From Haloactinopolyspora alba (GTDB lineage: Bacteria; Actinomycetota; Actinomycetes; Jiangellales; Jiangellaceae), in NCBI RefSeq assembly GCF_003014555.1, contig NZ_PYGE01000008.1:1-64000 (forward strand): a stretch of DNA of 64,000 nt. The letters are read 5' to 3'. The position numbers and the translations under genes were made by a program. Below the pieces are notes generated by a model. It was not told where the DNA came from, made no database searches, and worked only from the letters and a program-made list of their open reading frames with translations. Each line of letters starts with the position of its first letter. Positions within the stretch are counted from its first letter, which is position 1. Below, piece by piece: positions 8,449 to 17,739 of this stretch.

Positions 8449-10998
8449 ATGCCGGAGGATGGCGCGTACGAGAGATGGCCGGCGCTGTCGCACGCCACCG
8501 ACTGGGGCGAGCACAGCGTCCAGCTGTTGGACGACTACCTCGCCATCGCGCGGCACCGTGGCGTCGCGACCCTCGAGCGCACGGCGTTGCGGACGAAGAG
8601 CTTCGCTGCCCGGCACCTGTTCGCCCACGCCGCCACCTCCGGTGCCGCCACGTATGCCGAGCTGGTCGACGCCGTCCGCGCCCATCGTGCTCGCGGCGGA
8701 GCCGGTGACCCGGAACTGCCGTGGCTCGACCCGGCGTGGGCGATTCCGCTGGCCCGGGTCGTCGGATTCCAGAACCTCGAATCCGACGACACCGACGTGG
8801 CGGTGGCGATCATGTCAGCGGTGCACGACGCCAGCGGGCTCGAGCCGTTCACGTCCGTGCACCAGAAGGCATACGCGGAACTACTCTACCAGGCCGGCGA
8901 GCACGCACGGCTGCGCACGTTACTGCGCAAGCTCACCGGGCTGCGTGAACACACCGCGCGGCATCTGCACGCCGACCTGCTCAACCCGTTCCGGTCCGGC
9001 AAGCCGGGGAGCCGGCGTCGCTGGCTGCGCTCGTTCAACCGGATCTTCCGCGGCGCCCGGCTCGAACCCGTGACGCTGCGCAGCCGCGGCGACACGCCGT
9101 TCGACCGGGTGGAGTGCGCGGCCGGACCACCGGTCGACGGCCCCCCGGTCACTGTCATCATGACGTCGTACCAGCCGGACGAGAGCCTCGTCACGTCTGT
9201 GCGCTCGATTCTCGCCCAGACGTGGCGCAACCTCGAACTGTTGATCGTCGACGACGCGTCCGGCGCGGAGTTCGACCCGCTGCTCGAGCGCTGTACCGCC
9301 CTCGACCCGCGCGTGCGGGTGATCCGTCAGCCCCTCAACGGTGGCACGTACCTGGCGCGTAACGCCGGACTGGACGCCGCCACCGGCACGTTCGTCACGT
9401 TCCAGGACTCGGACGACTGGTCGCATCCGCGTCGCGTCGAGCATCAGGTGCGGCCGCTGCTCGACGACCCGAACATGCTCGCCACCCGCAGCCTGTCGGT
9501 CCGGGTCAACGAGAATCTGGTGTTCAACCGTCCTGGGTACGAGCCGACACGGGCGAACGCGTCGTCGTTGATGTTCCGGCGCCGCGAGGCGATGGAGACG
9601 GTCGGCTACTTCGACTCCGTCCGCAAGGGCGCCGACACCGAGTATCACCGCCGCCTGATGCTGACCGCGCCGGAGTGCTGCCACGACGTGCCCGAGCCGC
9701 TCGCGCTGGTCCGGATGGCCGACGTGTCGCTGTCCCGCGCCGACTTCTCGTTCGGGTGGCATCACCCGGCCCGCCACGCCTACCAGACCACGTACGGGCA
9801 CTGGCACGAACGCGTCGCCGCGGGCGACGACAGCTGCTACGTACCCAACGACGTGCGCGCCCGCGCCGTGCAGGCGCCGTCGCGCTTCGACCGGCACATC
9901 CCGGGGCGCCCGAACCGCTCGCAACATTACGACGTCGTCTTCCTCAGCGAATGGCGTCGCTACGGCGGTCCACAACGCTCCATGATGGAGGAGATCCGCG
10001 CGCTGACCGCCCGCGGCCTGCGCGTCGGAGTGGCGCACATGGAAGCGTTCCGGTTCATGACCTCGCGTGCCGATCCGCTGTGCACGCCGCTGCTCGAGTT
10101 GGTCGATCAGGGCGTGGTCGACCTGGTCCAGCTCGACCAGGGTGCGCGGATCTCGTTGCTGATCATCCGATACCCACCGGTGCTGCAGTTCCCGCCGTCC
10201 ACGCCGACGGACATCCGGGTCGACCGAGCGCTGATCCTGGCGAACCAGGCGCCGTCCGAGCGTGACGGGTCCGACCTGCGCTACACCGTCCGGGCATGCG
10301 AGCAGACGGTCCGCCAGCTGTTCGGCGTCGAGTGCACGTGGGTGCCGCAGGGGCCCATCGTCCGCCGCGCCCTCGAGGACAGGGTGGCGGCGGAGCGCCT
10401 CGCCGGCTACGACATGCCCGGCATCCTCGACCTGGACGAGTGGGCCACCACCCGGGACCGGTTCCGCAGCGACCGGCCCGTGCTCGGCCGGCTCAGCCGC
10501 GACACCGCGATGAAGTGGCCGGACGACCAGGACGTGCTGTTCGACGTGTACCCGGACGACGACGAGTTCGACGTGCGCGTCATGGGCGGCAAGCACACGG
10601 TACGGCGCATCACCGGAAGTTCGGCGGTCCCGGACAACTGGCTCGTCTACGACCAGGACGAGATCCCGGCCCGCCAGTTCCTGTCCCAGCTGGACTTCTT
10701 CGTCTACTTCCACCACCCGCAGTGGCAGGAGGCGTTCGGCCGCACCATTCTCGAAGCGATCGCGACCGGGTGCGTGGCGATCCTCCCGCCGCACTTCCGC
10801 GACCTCTTCGGCGACGCCGCCGTCTACTGCGAGAGCACCGAGGTGCGCGACACCGTCCGCCGCTACTACAAGGACCAGGAGCGCTACCGCGAGCAGGTTC
10901 GGCGCGGGTACCGGTTCGTGCAGGAGACCTTCAGCCACGACGCCTACGCGCGTCTCGTCCGTGACATCGGCGCCGGCAGCAGTGGTCAGGCGCGGTAG
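8449..10998 (+). CDS. Two-module glycosyltransferase (GT2 plus GT4-like)
   Basis: 849 residues from the ATG at 8449; the reading frame is open 153 bases further upstream, but that stretch looks non-coding. Residues 1-225 are a helical region I do not recognise. Residues about 230-430 are a GT-A glycosyltransferase family 2 domain (VTVIMTSYQPDESL, LLIVDDASG, a DSDD metal motif). Residues about 490-840 look like a GT-B/GT4 module (YGGPQRSMMEEI, EAFGRTILEAIATGCVAI). Two catalytic modules in one protein suggest two successive sugar additions to a cell-wall or exopolysaccharide chain. The 3' end overlaps the convergent methyltransferase gene by 13 bases. Confidence 0.85.
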   Translation: MPEDGAYERWPALSHATDWGEHSVQLLDDYLAIARHRGVATLERTALRTKSFAARHLFAHAATSGAATYAELVDAVRAHRARGGAGDPELPWLDPAWAIPLARVVGFQNLESDDTDVAVAIMSAVHDASGLEPFTSVHQKAYAELLYQAGEHARLRTLLRKLTGLREHTARHLHADLLNPFRSGKPGSRRRWLRSFNRIFRGARLEPVTLRSRGDTPFDRVECAAGPPVDGPPVTVIMTSYQPDESLVTSVRSILAQTWRNLELLIVDDASGAEFDPLLERCTALDPRVRVIRQPLNGGTYLARNAGLDAATGTFVTFQDSDDWSHPRRVEHQVRPLLDDPNMLATRSLSVRVNENLVFNRPGYEPTRANASSLMFRRREAMETVGYFDSVRKGADTEYHRRLMLTAPECCHDVPEPLALVRMADVSLSRADFSFGWHHPARHAYQTTYGHWHERVAAGDDSCYVPNDVRARAVQAPSRFDRHIPGRPNRSQHYDVVFLSEWRRYGGPQRSMMEEIRALTARGLRVGVAHMEAFRFMTSRADPLCTPLLELVDQGVVDLVQLDQGARISLLIIRYPPVLQFPPSTPTDIRVDRALILANQAPSERDGSDLRYTVRACEQTVRQLFGVECTWVPQGPIVRRALEDRVAAERLAGYDMPGILDLDEWATTRDRFRSDRPVLGRLSRDTAMKWPDDQDVLFDVYPDDDEFDVRVMGGKHTVRRITGSSAVPDNWLVYDQDEIPARQFLSQLDFFVYFHHPQWQEAFGRTILEAIATGCVAILPPHFRDLFGDAAVYCESTEVRDTVRRYYKDQERYREQVRRGYRFVQETFSHDAYARLVRDIGAGSSGQAR

Positions 10999-12104
10999 CG
11001 CAGCACCAGCTGCCGCCCCTGCACCGGCGCCATCGTCTCCAGCCCGGGCAGGTCACGCTTCCACCGCGCCGCGCCACGGTCGTCCGCGGAGTCATCCACG
11101 ACGATCAGCGCGTCCGCGGTCAGCCGTGCCCACAGTCCGTGCGGCGGGCGGCCGCCGCCGGGCACGCCGTCGGGGCCGACGACGACCATGTCGACGTCGT
11201 CGAGGCCCGCCATGACCTCGCCGGCACCCGTGCTCAGCGCCTCCGCGCCGACGACGCGGACGGTGACGAGGGCGTCGAGGCCGTGCGCGCCGACGGTCGC
11301 TCGGGTGCGCTCGGCACGCTCGGGCTCGTGGTCGAGCGAGACCAGGCGGCCGCTGCCCGCCTGCCGCAGAGCCGACCCGATCCAGGCCGTCGACGTGCCG
11401 CTGCCGAGCTCGACCACGACGGCAGGCTTCTCCCGCTCGACCAGGTCGACCACGGTCAGCAGGCCCGTCGGCGCCGTCGCGGCACGCTCGGACGCGGGCA
11501 TCGGGGCGATCGGCCGTACCCGCTGGAACAGCTCGAGCAGCGCCTCGACCTCGCGGACCTGTTCGTTCGCGAGCGAGCGCGCCAACTGCGGCGACGTGGC
11601 CACCTGGGCCGACTCGGCACCGACGGCGTGGTCGACGTACCCGGCGACCGGCGCGGTCGCCCGCGCCGCGGCGCCGACGCGTAGTTCTCGCAGTGCGTCG
11701 ACGGTCTCGGCGTGCCGGTCGGCCGCTTCGAGGCGCCCAGCCTCGATCGAGGCCATCAGCCGCCGGCTCAACGCGTCGAAGCGGCTGCGCGGCGTGGCGT
11801 CCGTGGAACCCCGCCCCCGGTCGTCCGTGCGCCGGCCTTCGGACGTCTGCTGCTTGATCCTGCGGGCGATCGGCCCGAGCCGCCGCCGGATGTCCAACAG
11901 CACGAGCAGCACGGCCAGGATCAGCACGCCGCCGGCCGCCATGGCCCATCGGGTCAGCCCACCGACCGCCGCGACCGCGACCGCGACCGCCAGAACGGCG
12001 CCGGAGGCGACCATGAGGTACTGCCTCCGCGTCTCCCCCAACGTGCGTGCCAGCCGCGACACCACCGCGCGCAAGCGCCCCGCTCGCCCCGGACCAGTCC
12101 CCAC
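10986..12104 (-). CDS. Membrane-anchored helical class I methyltransferase, paralogue 1
   Basis: 372 residues from a GTG with GGAGG eight bases upstream. Two close membrane helices lie at about 29-70, followed by a basic stop-transfer stretch and a mostly helical segment (about 75-180). The C-terminal half is a Rossmann methyltransferase-like domain with motif I VVELGSGTSTAW and the acidic loop VSLDHEPERAERTR. The DGPP motif of the other two copies reads GPDGVPGG here, and the helix is shorter. It is one of three genes of this layout in 14 kb. Role in glycan methylation or capping is inferred from the neighbours. The acceptor is unknown. Confidence 0.75.
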   Translation of the reverse strand: MGTGPGRAGRLRAVVSRLARTLGETRRQYLMVASGAVLAVAVAVAAVGGLTRWAMAAGGVLILAVLLVLLDIRRRLGPIARRIKQQTSEGRRTDDRGRGSTDATPRSRFDALSRRLMASIEAGRLEAADRHAETVDALRELRVGAAARATAPVAGYVDHAVGAESAQVATSPQLARSLANEQVREVEALLELFQRVRPIAPMPASERAATAPTGLLTVVDLVEREKPAVVVELGSGTSTAWIGSALRQAGSGRLVSLDHEPERAERTRATVGAHGLDALVTVRVVGAEALSTGAGEVMAGLDDVDMVVVGPDGVPGGGRPPHGLWARLTADALIVVDDSADDRGAARWKRDLPGLETMAPVQGRQLVLRYRA

Positions 12105-12279
12105 GACGGTTGCCTCCGATCTTTCCCCACCCAGACGACAGGCGTGACCCTACCCATCGCCCCTACTTGCCTCGGCAGAACTGCGAACTGCCAGGTCGGC
12201 GGGCTGCACCCCGAACCTGCCGCTGTTACGATTTGCCGGACTTTTCGTCGCCACGTTCGACAGTGCGGGAGGATACCGG

Positions 12280-14328
12280 TTGCGTCGGACGATGTCTGCC
12301 CTGGCCTCGGCCGGCCTGGTTCTCGCCTCCGCAACCGCCGTTACGGCCGAGGCGCGGGCCTCCGAGCGCGACCGGCGCGCGCCCGCCGCAGCGGCCGGCG
12401 ACGTGGTGAGCGTGGCCGACCATCGGTCCGGGAACGACGACGCCGCGGCCATCGAGGCGGCGATCGCCGCCTCGGACACCGGCGACACGGTGTTCTTCCC
12501 GGCCGGGGAGTACGTCCTGGACCGGCCGTTCCGTTTCGCCTCGGACCGCACGTATCGCGGCGCCGACGGTGCCACCGTCCGCTCCGCCGACGCCGACGGG
12601 CTGACCATCGCGCACACCGCGGCGACACCGCTGCGCGACGTGACGATCCGCGGCCTGACGTTCGACAACGTCCGGATCACGCTGACCGGCACGGCGCGGT
12701 ACAGCTCGTTCCGGAACGTCACCTTCCTGGGCTGCCGGTTCGAGGGCGGGCACGAGTCGGCGGAGTGGTCCGATCCCTACCTGCGCCTGACCTACACCGA
12801 GGGCGTCACCGTCGACTCCTGCGAGTTCCTGCGCTCGGCCGGACACGGAGGCCGCGGCGTCATGGCCCGCACGACCAGGCTGACGGTGATCAAGGACTCC
12901 TACTTCGGCACCACGCGCGACCTGACGCCCGGCGTGCCGTACGGGCACTTCCGCACCGCGATCAACATCTCCGGTTACGACACCGCACGGAAGGCGGGCA
13001 GCCAGGGCACGGTCGTCGACGGCAACGTCTGGCGGCGCACGCCGGACCCGCGAGTGCCGGCCGCGTGCGAGCAGTGCCAGGACCACGGCCTCTACGCGTG
13101 GGGCACCGACCGCCTGTTCGTGGTGGGCAACCACGCCGACGGGTGGGACACGACGGCGGCCGGCGGCGCACTGAAGCTGCGGAACCAGGAGGACACGTTC
13201 GTCCTGGGTAACTCGCTGTCGAGGTCCGGGATCCTCACCTACGTCTACGACAGCGACGACATGCCACGTCATCTCAGGCGGATGGTCATCCGCGGCAACA
13301 CCATCGACGTCGCCCGCGGCCACCGTTGCCGCGGCGCCTACTGCGGCATCAGCTTCTGGCGCAACTTCACCGGGGACGGACGGTACGAGCAGGGCGTGCG
13401 CATCACCGGGAACAGGTTCACCGACGGTGGTTCCATCCGGATCTCCCGCGGACGCGGTTCCCGGTTCTGCGTCGAGGGCAACGCCAACGCCTCGGTCCGG
13501 CAGAGCGCCACCCGCGGAGTGCGCCGCGACTGCTCGCCGCCGCCAGCATGGACGCGGCCGCTGGCCGGCCTGCATCGGGGCGATTTCAACGGAGACGGCG
13601 CTGAGGACTTCGTGCACCACGTCCGGCCCGACGACGCCCGCGGCTACTGGCGCGCGCACCTGAGCGCAGGCGACGGCTTCACGTCGGCCCGCTGGCCCGC
13701 CGACCCGTACACGTCCGCGCGCACGTCGGCGTACGGCGTCCAGGTCGGGGACTTCGACGGCGACGGCTTGGACGACCTCACGTACGCGGGCTACTGCGGC
13801 GACCGGGTGCCCTGCTGGCGGATGCACCGCAGCACCGGAACACGCTTCGAGCCGGCCACCGAGTGGGGCGCGGACGTCTATCCCAGCGGTGAGACCCGCC
13901 GGTACGGATTCGCCGCCGGCGATTTCGACGGCGACGGCCGCGACGACCTGGTCGCACGCGGATACTGCGGCGACCGGGAGCCGTGCTGGCGGTTCCAGCT
14001 GAGCACCGGCTCCGGGTTCGCCGCCCACGACGCGGGAGGCGACGCACGGCTGGGCGACGGCCGCGTCACCTCCGAGTTCATGATCGGCGACTACGACGGC
14101 GACGGCCGCGACGACGTCGCCTACTTCGGCCGCTGCGGCGACGACGCCCGCACCCGGTGGCGGTTCCATCTGTCCGACGGCGACGGCTTCGACGTCCGCT
14201 GCTCGCCGTCGGCGACGCTGCACCCACGAGCGCCGAAGATGTCGCGCACGGCGGACGGGCGGTTCTGGCCGTCCGCCGTCGGTCGGGCACAGCTGCGCGA
14301 CGGGACCCAGGCGCCGTCGCGCAAGTGA
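12280..14328 (+). CDS. Secreted right-handed beta-helix protein with FG-GAP repeats
   Basis: 682 residues. The start is TTG at 12280, chosen because GGGAGGA lies just upstream and the signal peptide begins at once (MRRTMSALASAGLVLASA). Residues about 40-430 are a pectate-lyase-like parallel beta-helix (opening AAIEAAIAASDTGDTVFFPA, then GNTI/GN-type turns and cysteine pairs). Residues about 440-640 hold four FG-GAP/VCBS-type repeats of the form GDFDGDGxDDL, which bind calcium in related proteins. Such proteins bind or cleave polysaccharides. A lyase or epimerase on the local glycan is possible, but no catalytic residues can be assigned with certainty. Confidence 0.8.
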   Translation: MRRTMSALASAGLVLASATAVTAEARASERDRRAPAAAAGDVVSVADHRSGNDDAAAIEAAIAASDTGDTVFFPAGEYVLDRPFRFASDRTYRGADGATVRSADADGLTIAHTAATPLRDVTIRGLTFDNVRITLTGTARYSSFRNVTFLGCRFEGGHESAEWSDPYLRLTYTEGVTVDSCEFLRSAGHGGRGVMARTTRLTVIKDSYFGTTRDLTPGVPYGHFRTAINISGYDTARKAGSQGTVVDGNVWRRTPDPRVPAACEQCQDHGLYAWGTDRLFVVGNHADGWDTTAAGGALKLRNQEDTFVLGNSLSRSGILTYVYDSDDMPRHLRRMVIRGNTIDVARGHRCRGAYCGISFWRNFTGDGRYEQGVRITGNRFTDGGSIRISRGRGSRFCVEGNANASVRQSATRGVRRDCSPPPAWTRPLAGLHRGDFNGDGAEDFVHHVRPDDARGYWRAHLSAGDGFTSARWPADPYTSARTSAYGVQVGDFDGDGLDDLTYAGYCGDRVPCWRMHRSTGTRFEPATEWGADVYPSGETRRYGFAAGDFDGDGRDDLVARGYCGDREPCWRFQLSTGSGFAAHDAGGDARLGDGRVTSEFMIGDYDGDGRDDVAYFGRCGDDARTRWRFHLSDGDGFDVRCSPSATLHPRAPKMSRTADGRFWPSAVGRAQLRDGTQAPSRK

Positions 14329-14336
14329 CGCCCCGG

Positions 14337-14771
14337 CTAGCGCGGCACCGCGAGGACGTCCAGGAGCACGTCCTCCATCGTGACGCGGGCCAACTCGGCT
14401 CTCAGCGTCTCCTCGATGCCCCCGTAGATGTGCTGCATCGCCGGCCGGATGCCGTAGCCCACCACGCACCCCTGGTCCGGCGTGGCGCGGTGCATCGCGA
14501 ACAGCGGACCGGGCTCCACCGCGTCGTACACGTCGAGCAGAGTGATCGACTCCAGCTCCCGCGTTAGCGACCAGCCGGCGCCCACGCCACGCCGGGACTC
14601 CACGAGCCCCGCCTTGCGTAGCTCGCCGAGCAGGCGCCTGATCACCACGGGGTTGGTGTTCGCGCTGGTTGCGATCTGCTCGGACGTGGCCACGTCGTGG
14701 CCCTGACGCTGGTAGAGGCCGATCCAGGCCAGCGTGTGAGCGGCGATGGTCAATCTGCTGTTGGCGCTCAC
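14337..14771 (-). CDS. Rrf2-family transcriptional regulator
   Basis: 144 residues from GTG with GGGAGGG upstream. The N-terminal winged helix matches Rrf2 proteins (LTIAAHTLAWIGLY, TSEQIATSANTNPVVIRRLL, GVGAGWSLTRE). Iron-sulfur members such as IscR and NsrR have three clustered cysteines; here there is a single Cys near residue 104, so this belongs to the cluster-less subgroup (YwnA/YwgB-like) that often senses electrophiles or redox change. It is divergent from an SDR gene, with a palindromic operator array between them, so it most likely represses both. Confidence 0.9.
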   Translation of the reverse strand: MSANSRLTIAAHTLAWIGLYQRQGHDVATSEQIATSANTNPVVIRRLLGELRKAGLVESRRGVGAGWSLTRELESITLLDVYDAVEPGPLFAMHRATPDQGCVVGYGIRPAMQHIYGGIEETLRAELARVTMEDVLLDVLAVPR

Positions 14772-14812
14772 GAACCCTCCCCTCGGCCGTAACGCGCCAT
14801 GTTACAACGCCC

Positions 14813-14864
14813 TGTCGTAACAACAACAGTTGCGACATTATGTCGTAACAATTACAGTTACGAC
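14813..14864. promoter_or_regulatory. Rrf2 operator array between regulator and SDR gene
   Basis: The half-site GTCGTAAC or its complement occurs repeatedly in an AT-rich spacer: TGTCGTAAC at 14813-14821, GTTGCGACA at 14829-14837, TGTCGTAAC at 14841-14849 and GTTACGAC at 14857-14864. The second and third form a near-perfect palindrome with a 3-base centre, and the third and fourth form another inverted pair. The array overlaps where both divergent promoters should lie, which suits repression of both genes. Confidence 0.75.
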
Positions 14865-14895
14865 CACTGAATGATCGAACGACAAGGTGGGAAGA

Positions 14896-15648
14896 ATGAA
14901 CGAACCGCTCACTGGCAAGGTCGCCCTGGTCACCGGAGGATCCCGCGGATTGGGAGCCGCCACCGTCAGGCTCCTGGCCGAGCAGGGCGCCGACGTCGGG
15001 TTCACCTACGTCAGCTCGGAGAAGCAGGCACAGGCCGTGGTCGACGAGGTACGCGGCACGGGCGCGAAGGTCGCGGCCTTCCGGTCCGACCAGGCGGACA
15101 CGAGCAGGGCGCCGGCGCTGATCGACGAGGTGGTCGCGTACTTCGGCGGCCTGGACATCCTCGTCAACAACGCGGCGATCTCGGTGGAGCAGGGCCGCAC
15201 GGTGGACGATCCGGACGCCGACACGGCCGCGCTGGACCGCATGCACGCCACGAACTACCTCGGCGTGATCGCGATCATCCGTGCCGCCTCCCGGGTGCTG
15301 CGCGCCGACGGGCGCATCATCACGGTGAGCTCGGGATTCGGTACCCGGGTCGGCATCCCCGGCGTCGCCGACTACTCGGCGACCAAGTCCGGAATCGAGC
15401 GGTACACCACAGGCGTCGCTCGCGACCTCGGACCCCGGGGCATCACGGCCAACGTGGTGGAAGCCGGACTGATGGAGAGCGAGATGACAGCACCTCCCGA
15501 GATCCTCGAGGCGCTGCTCGGCCTGCTGTCGCTACAGCGGATGGGCCATCCGCGGGAGATCGCCGCCGCGATCGCCTTCCTGGCGAGCCCTGCCGCCTCG
15601 TACGTCACGGGCGCCGTGCTGGACGCCCACGGCGGGTACAACGCCTGA
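14896..15648 (+). CDS. SDR-family oxidoreductase
   Basis: 250-residue short-chain dehydrogenase/reductase. Near the N-terminus is the nucleotide motif VTGGSRGLGAATVR. NNAAI follows, then the catalytic Ser (TVSSGF) and YSATK, which gives the Tyr-x-x-x-Lys pair. The C-terminus ends in the usual SYVTGAVLDAHGG. The ATG at 14896 with GGTGGGAAG before it is preferred over GTG nine bases upstream. It is controlled by the adjacent Rrf2 array. Relatives of this operon type reduce carbonyl compounds and are induced by reactive species. The substrate is unknown. Confidence 0.9.
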   Translation: MNEPLTGKVALVTGGSRGLGAATVRLLAEQGADVGFTYVSSEKQAQAVVDEVRGTGAKVAAFRSDQADTSRAPALIDEVVAYFGGLDILVNNAAISVEQGRTVDDPDADTAALDRMHATNYLGVIAIIRAASRVLRADGRIITVSSGFGTRVGIPGVADYSATKSGIERYTTGVARDLGPRGITANVVEAGLMESEMTAPPEILEALLGLLSLQRMGHPREIAAAIAFLASPAASYVTGAVLDAHGGYNA

Positions 15649-15676
15649 CCCGAGGGCCAGTCCGTGACAGCCCGGG

Positions 15677-17641
15677 CTAAACCGCCCGGAGTGCGTCGGC
15701 GTCGAACCAGCTGCGCGGCACCGCCGTGCGGGCCGGTCCGGCGCCGACGATCCCGGGAGGCGGCACGAACCCGGGCCACTGATCGATGTCGCCGCGCACG
15801 AAGTACTCGACACCCGGATCCCAGGTGTGGCCCTCCGCGGCGCGGTACACCATGAGGCCGAGTCCGTGACCACGGTAGATCGAACCGCCGGAGTCGGTGA
15901 CCGCGCGGGCGATCGCGGTGTCCAGGCCACGGTGGATCGGCCGCCACCCGCCGATCGAGCGCAACGTGTGCGCCGCGATCAGCAACGCCGCACCGGGCAC
16001 CCGGTTGGCGAAGCGGTTGCCGCTGGTCTTGTGCCGCCGGATCGTCAGATCGAGCGCTTCGAGGTACATGAACTCGGCGCCGGCGCCGACCAGGTCGGCG
16101 CGGGAGTACTCGGCCGCGTGCACGAGGTCGGTGACGTGGTGACGGCTGTACCAGTCGTCGTCGTCCATCTTCAGCAGCAGATCGCCCGCGGCCATGGAGC
16201 ACAGGTCGTTGAGCGCCTCGCCGAACGGCCGGTCCGCGTCGACCTCGGCGACCACAAGTGCTCCCCGGTGGGTGCGCTCGAGCTCGTGCACTCTGGGGTC
16301 GTCGCGCGAGAACCCGTGCAGGCCGAGTACGAGTTCGATCTCCGGCCAGTCCTGGCCGCCCACCTGCTCGGCGATCCGCGGCACGAGATCCGGCCGTCGG
16401 GTGGCGACGACCACCGACACCGCCGGCGGGGCCGGCGCCCAGAGCCCACTGCGGCGCGCGAGCGCCGCCCACCGGCGCCGGGCGCCGTGGCGCTCGAACG
16501 CCGCGCGGCGGATCGCCATGCAGTACGCCTCACGCCGGACCGGGTCGGTCAGCTCCTGCGCGGTCACCGACTCGAACGCGGCACCGAGCTCAGCGCCGAC
16601 GAGCCGGCGCACCGTGTCGCTCAACTCGCCGACCAGCACCGGCAACGCCGCGCATGCCGCCTGGACCAGAAAGGCTGCATGCCGGACCGGTCCACCGTGA
16701 GCACGCGGGTCGTCGTGCACGACCCAGTAGCTGCGCGCGTGTTCCACGACCCGTTCGCTCAGGCCCGACCAGTCGTCGAACCATGCGCTCTCGCGGCCGC
16801 GGCCGTCGTCCAGAACCATCTGGCGGCGCTCGCCGCGGCGCACACATCGCAGCCGGGTCTCCGAGCGGGTCGGATCGCCGACGAACCCGATCGGACCGAG
16901 CGTGTCGGTGTCGACGGGCGGCACGACGTCCCGGGCGTGACTCGCGGTGACGAACCGTTCGATCTCCGGGCCCGGCGCGTCCACCAGGTCGGTCCAGTGT
17001 GGTTCGCGCGCCCGCGAGCCGACGTCGAGCACCTTCGGATGCCCGCCCTCGTCGCCGGAGGCCGAGCGGGCCAGCACGACGTCCACCGGACTCGGCTCAC
17101 CGTCGGCGGGCTCCGGCGTACCCGCGGCGAGCAGACGGGCCGACGGGTCGCCGCAGGCCCACGTCATCGTCTCGCGCGCGTCGTCGGCCACCCCGATCCG
17201 CAGGCCGCCCGCCGGTCGCTTGAACAGCGTGGTCCCGCCGGCGAGGAACGCGGCGAGCGCGTCGCCCAGGGTGAGATAGCCCTTGAAGTGCACGGTCAGC
17301 CGCGCGTGCGGGACCGGCTTGCTGACAGCCTCGCGCTGGGCGGAGGTGACCGTACGCAGCCCGACCGGCGCCACCGGCAGCCGCAGCACGCCCGGGCGCG
17401 GATGGCCACCGACGACCAGCTCGAACGCCTTCGACCGGGTCGTCATGCTGGCCAGTTGCGGTAACACCGCTCGGAGCGCGGTCACCGAGTCGGCGACGAC
17501 GAGCACCCGGCCCCAGGTGGCGTCGCCGAGCCACTCGTCCGGGAACGTTCCGGAGAAATCCACCACCGTGTCGCACTCACGGCCGCCCACGTGGTTCACG
17601 AGTGCATCGTCGGTCGCGACGAGCAGACCCAGTACGCTCAC
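15677..17641 (-). CDS. Glycosyltransferase family 2 with a large unknown N-terminal domain
   Basis: 654 residues from GTG at 17641; an upstream GTG at 17710 would add 23 unlikely residues. Residues about 1-390 do not match any domain I know, although the first 100 look like an alpha/beta fold. Residues about 400-620 are a GT-A domain: VSVVVATRRPDLV, then LLLKMDDDDWYSRHH with the DxD metal site, and a late WDPGVEYF segment. It converges with the SDR gene and diverges from another GT2 gene, so it belongs to the glycan block. A sugar-nucleotide donor is certain by family; which sugar is not. Confidence 0.8.
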   Translation of the reverse strand: MSVLGLLVATDDALVNHVGGRECDTVVDFSGTFPDEWLGDATWGRVLVVADSVTALRAVLPQLASMTTRSKAFELVVGGHPRPGVLRLPVAPVGLRTVTSAQREAVSKPVPHARLTVHFKGYLTLGDALAAFLAGGTTLFKRPAGGLRIGVADDARETMTWACGDPSARLLAAGTPEPADGEPSPVDVVLARSASGDEGGHPKVLDVGSRAREPHWTDLVDAPGPEIERFVTASHARDVVPPVDTDTLGPIGFVGDPTRSETRLRCVRRGERRQMVLDDGRGRESAWFDDWSGLSERVVEHARSYWVVHDDPRAHGGPVRHAAFLVQAACAALPVLVGELSDTVRRLVGAELGAAFESVTAQELTDPVRREAYCMAIRRAAFERHGARRRWAALARRSGLWAPAPPAVSVVVATRRPDLVPRIAEQVGGQDWPEIELVLGLHGFSRDDPRVHELERTHRGALVVAEVDADRPFGEALNDLCSMAAGDLLLKMDDDDWYSRHHVTDLVHAAEYSRADLVGAGAEFMYLEALDLTIRRHKTSGNRFANRVPGAALLIAAHTLRSIGGWRPIHRGLDTAIARAVTDSGGSIYRGHGLGLMVYRAAEGHTWDPGVEYFVRGDIDQWPGFVPPPGIVGAGPARTAVPRSWFDADALRAV

Positions 17642-17739
17642 GGCCCCACATTCCCAACGGCTTCGGAGTCCGTCGAACGATACCCGAGCGTTGTCGCTAG
17701 AGTCTGGCACCGGTCACGCCACGTCACAGGAGAGCTCAC

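Noticed and set aside
8920-10938. 672-residue minus-strand frame
   Set aside because: Antisense to the two-module glycosyltransferase, which has catalytic motifs in the right order.
12226-15246. 1006-residue minus-strand frame covering the beta-helix and Rrf2 region
   Set aside because: It runs antisense to three genes with good motifs, has no recognisable domain and shows the typical mirror composition.
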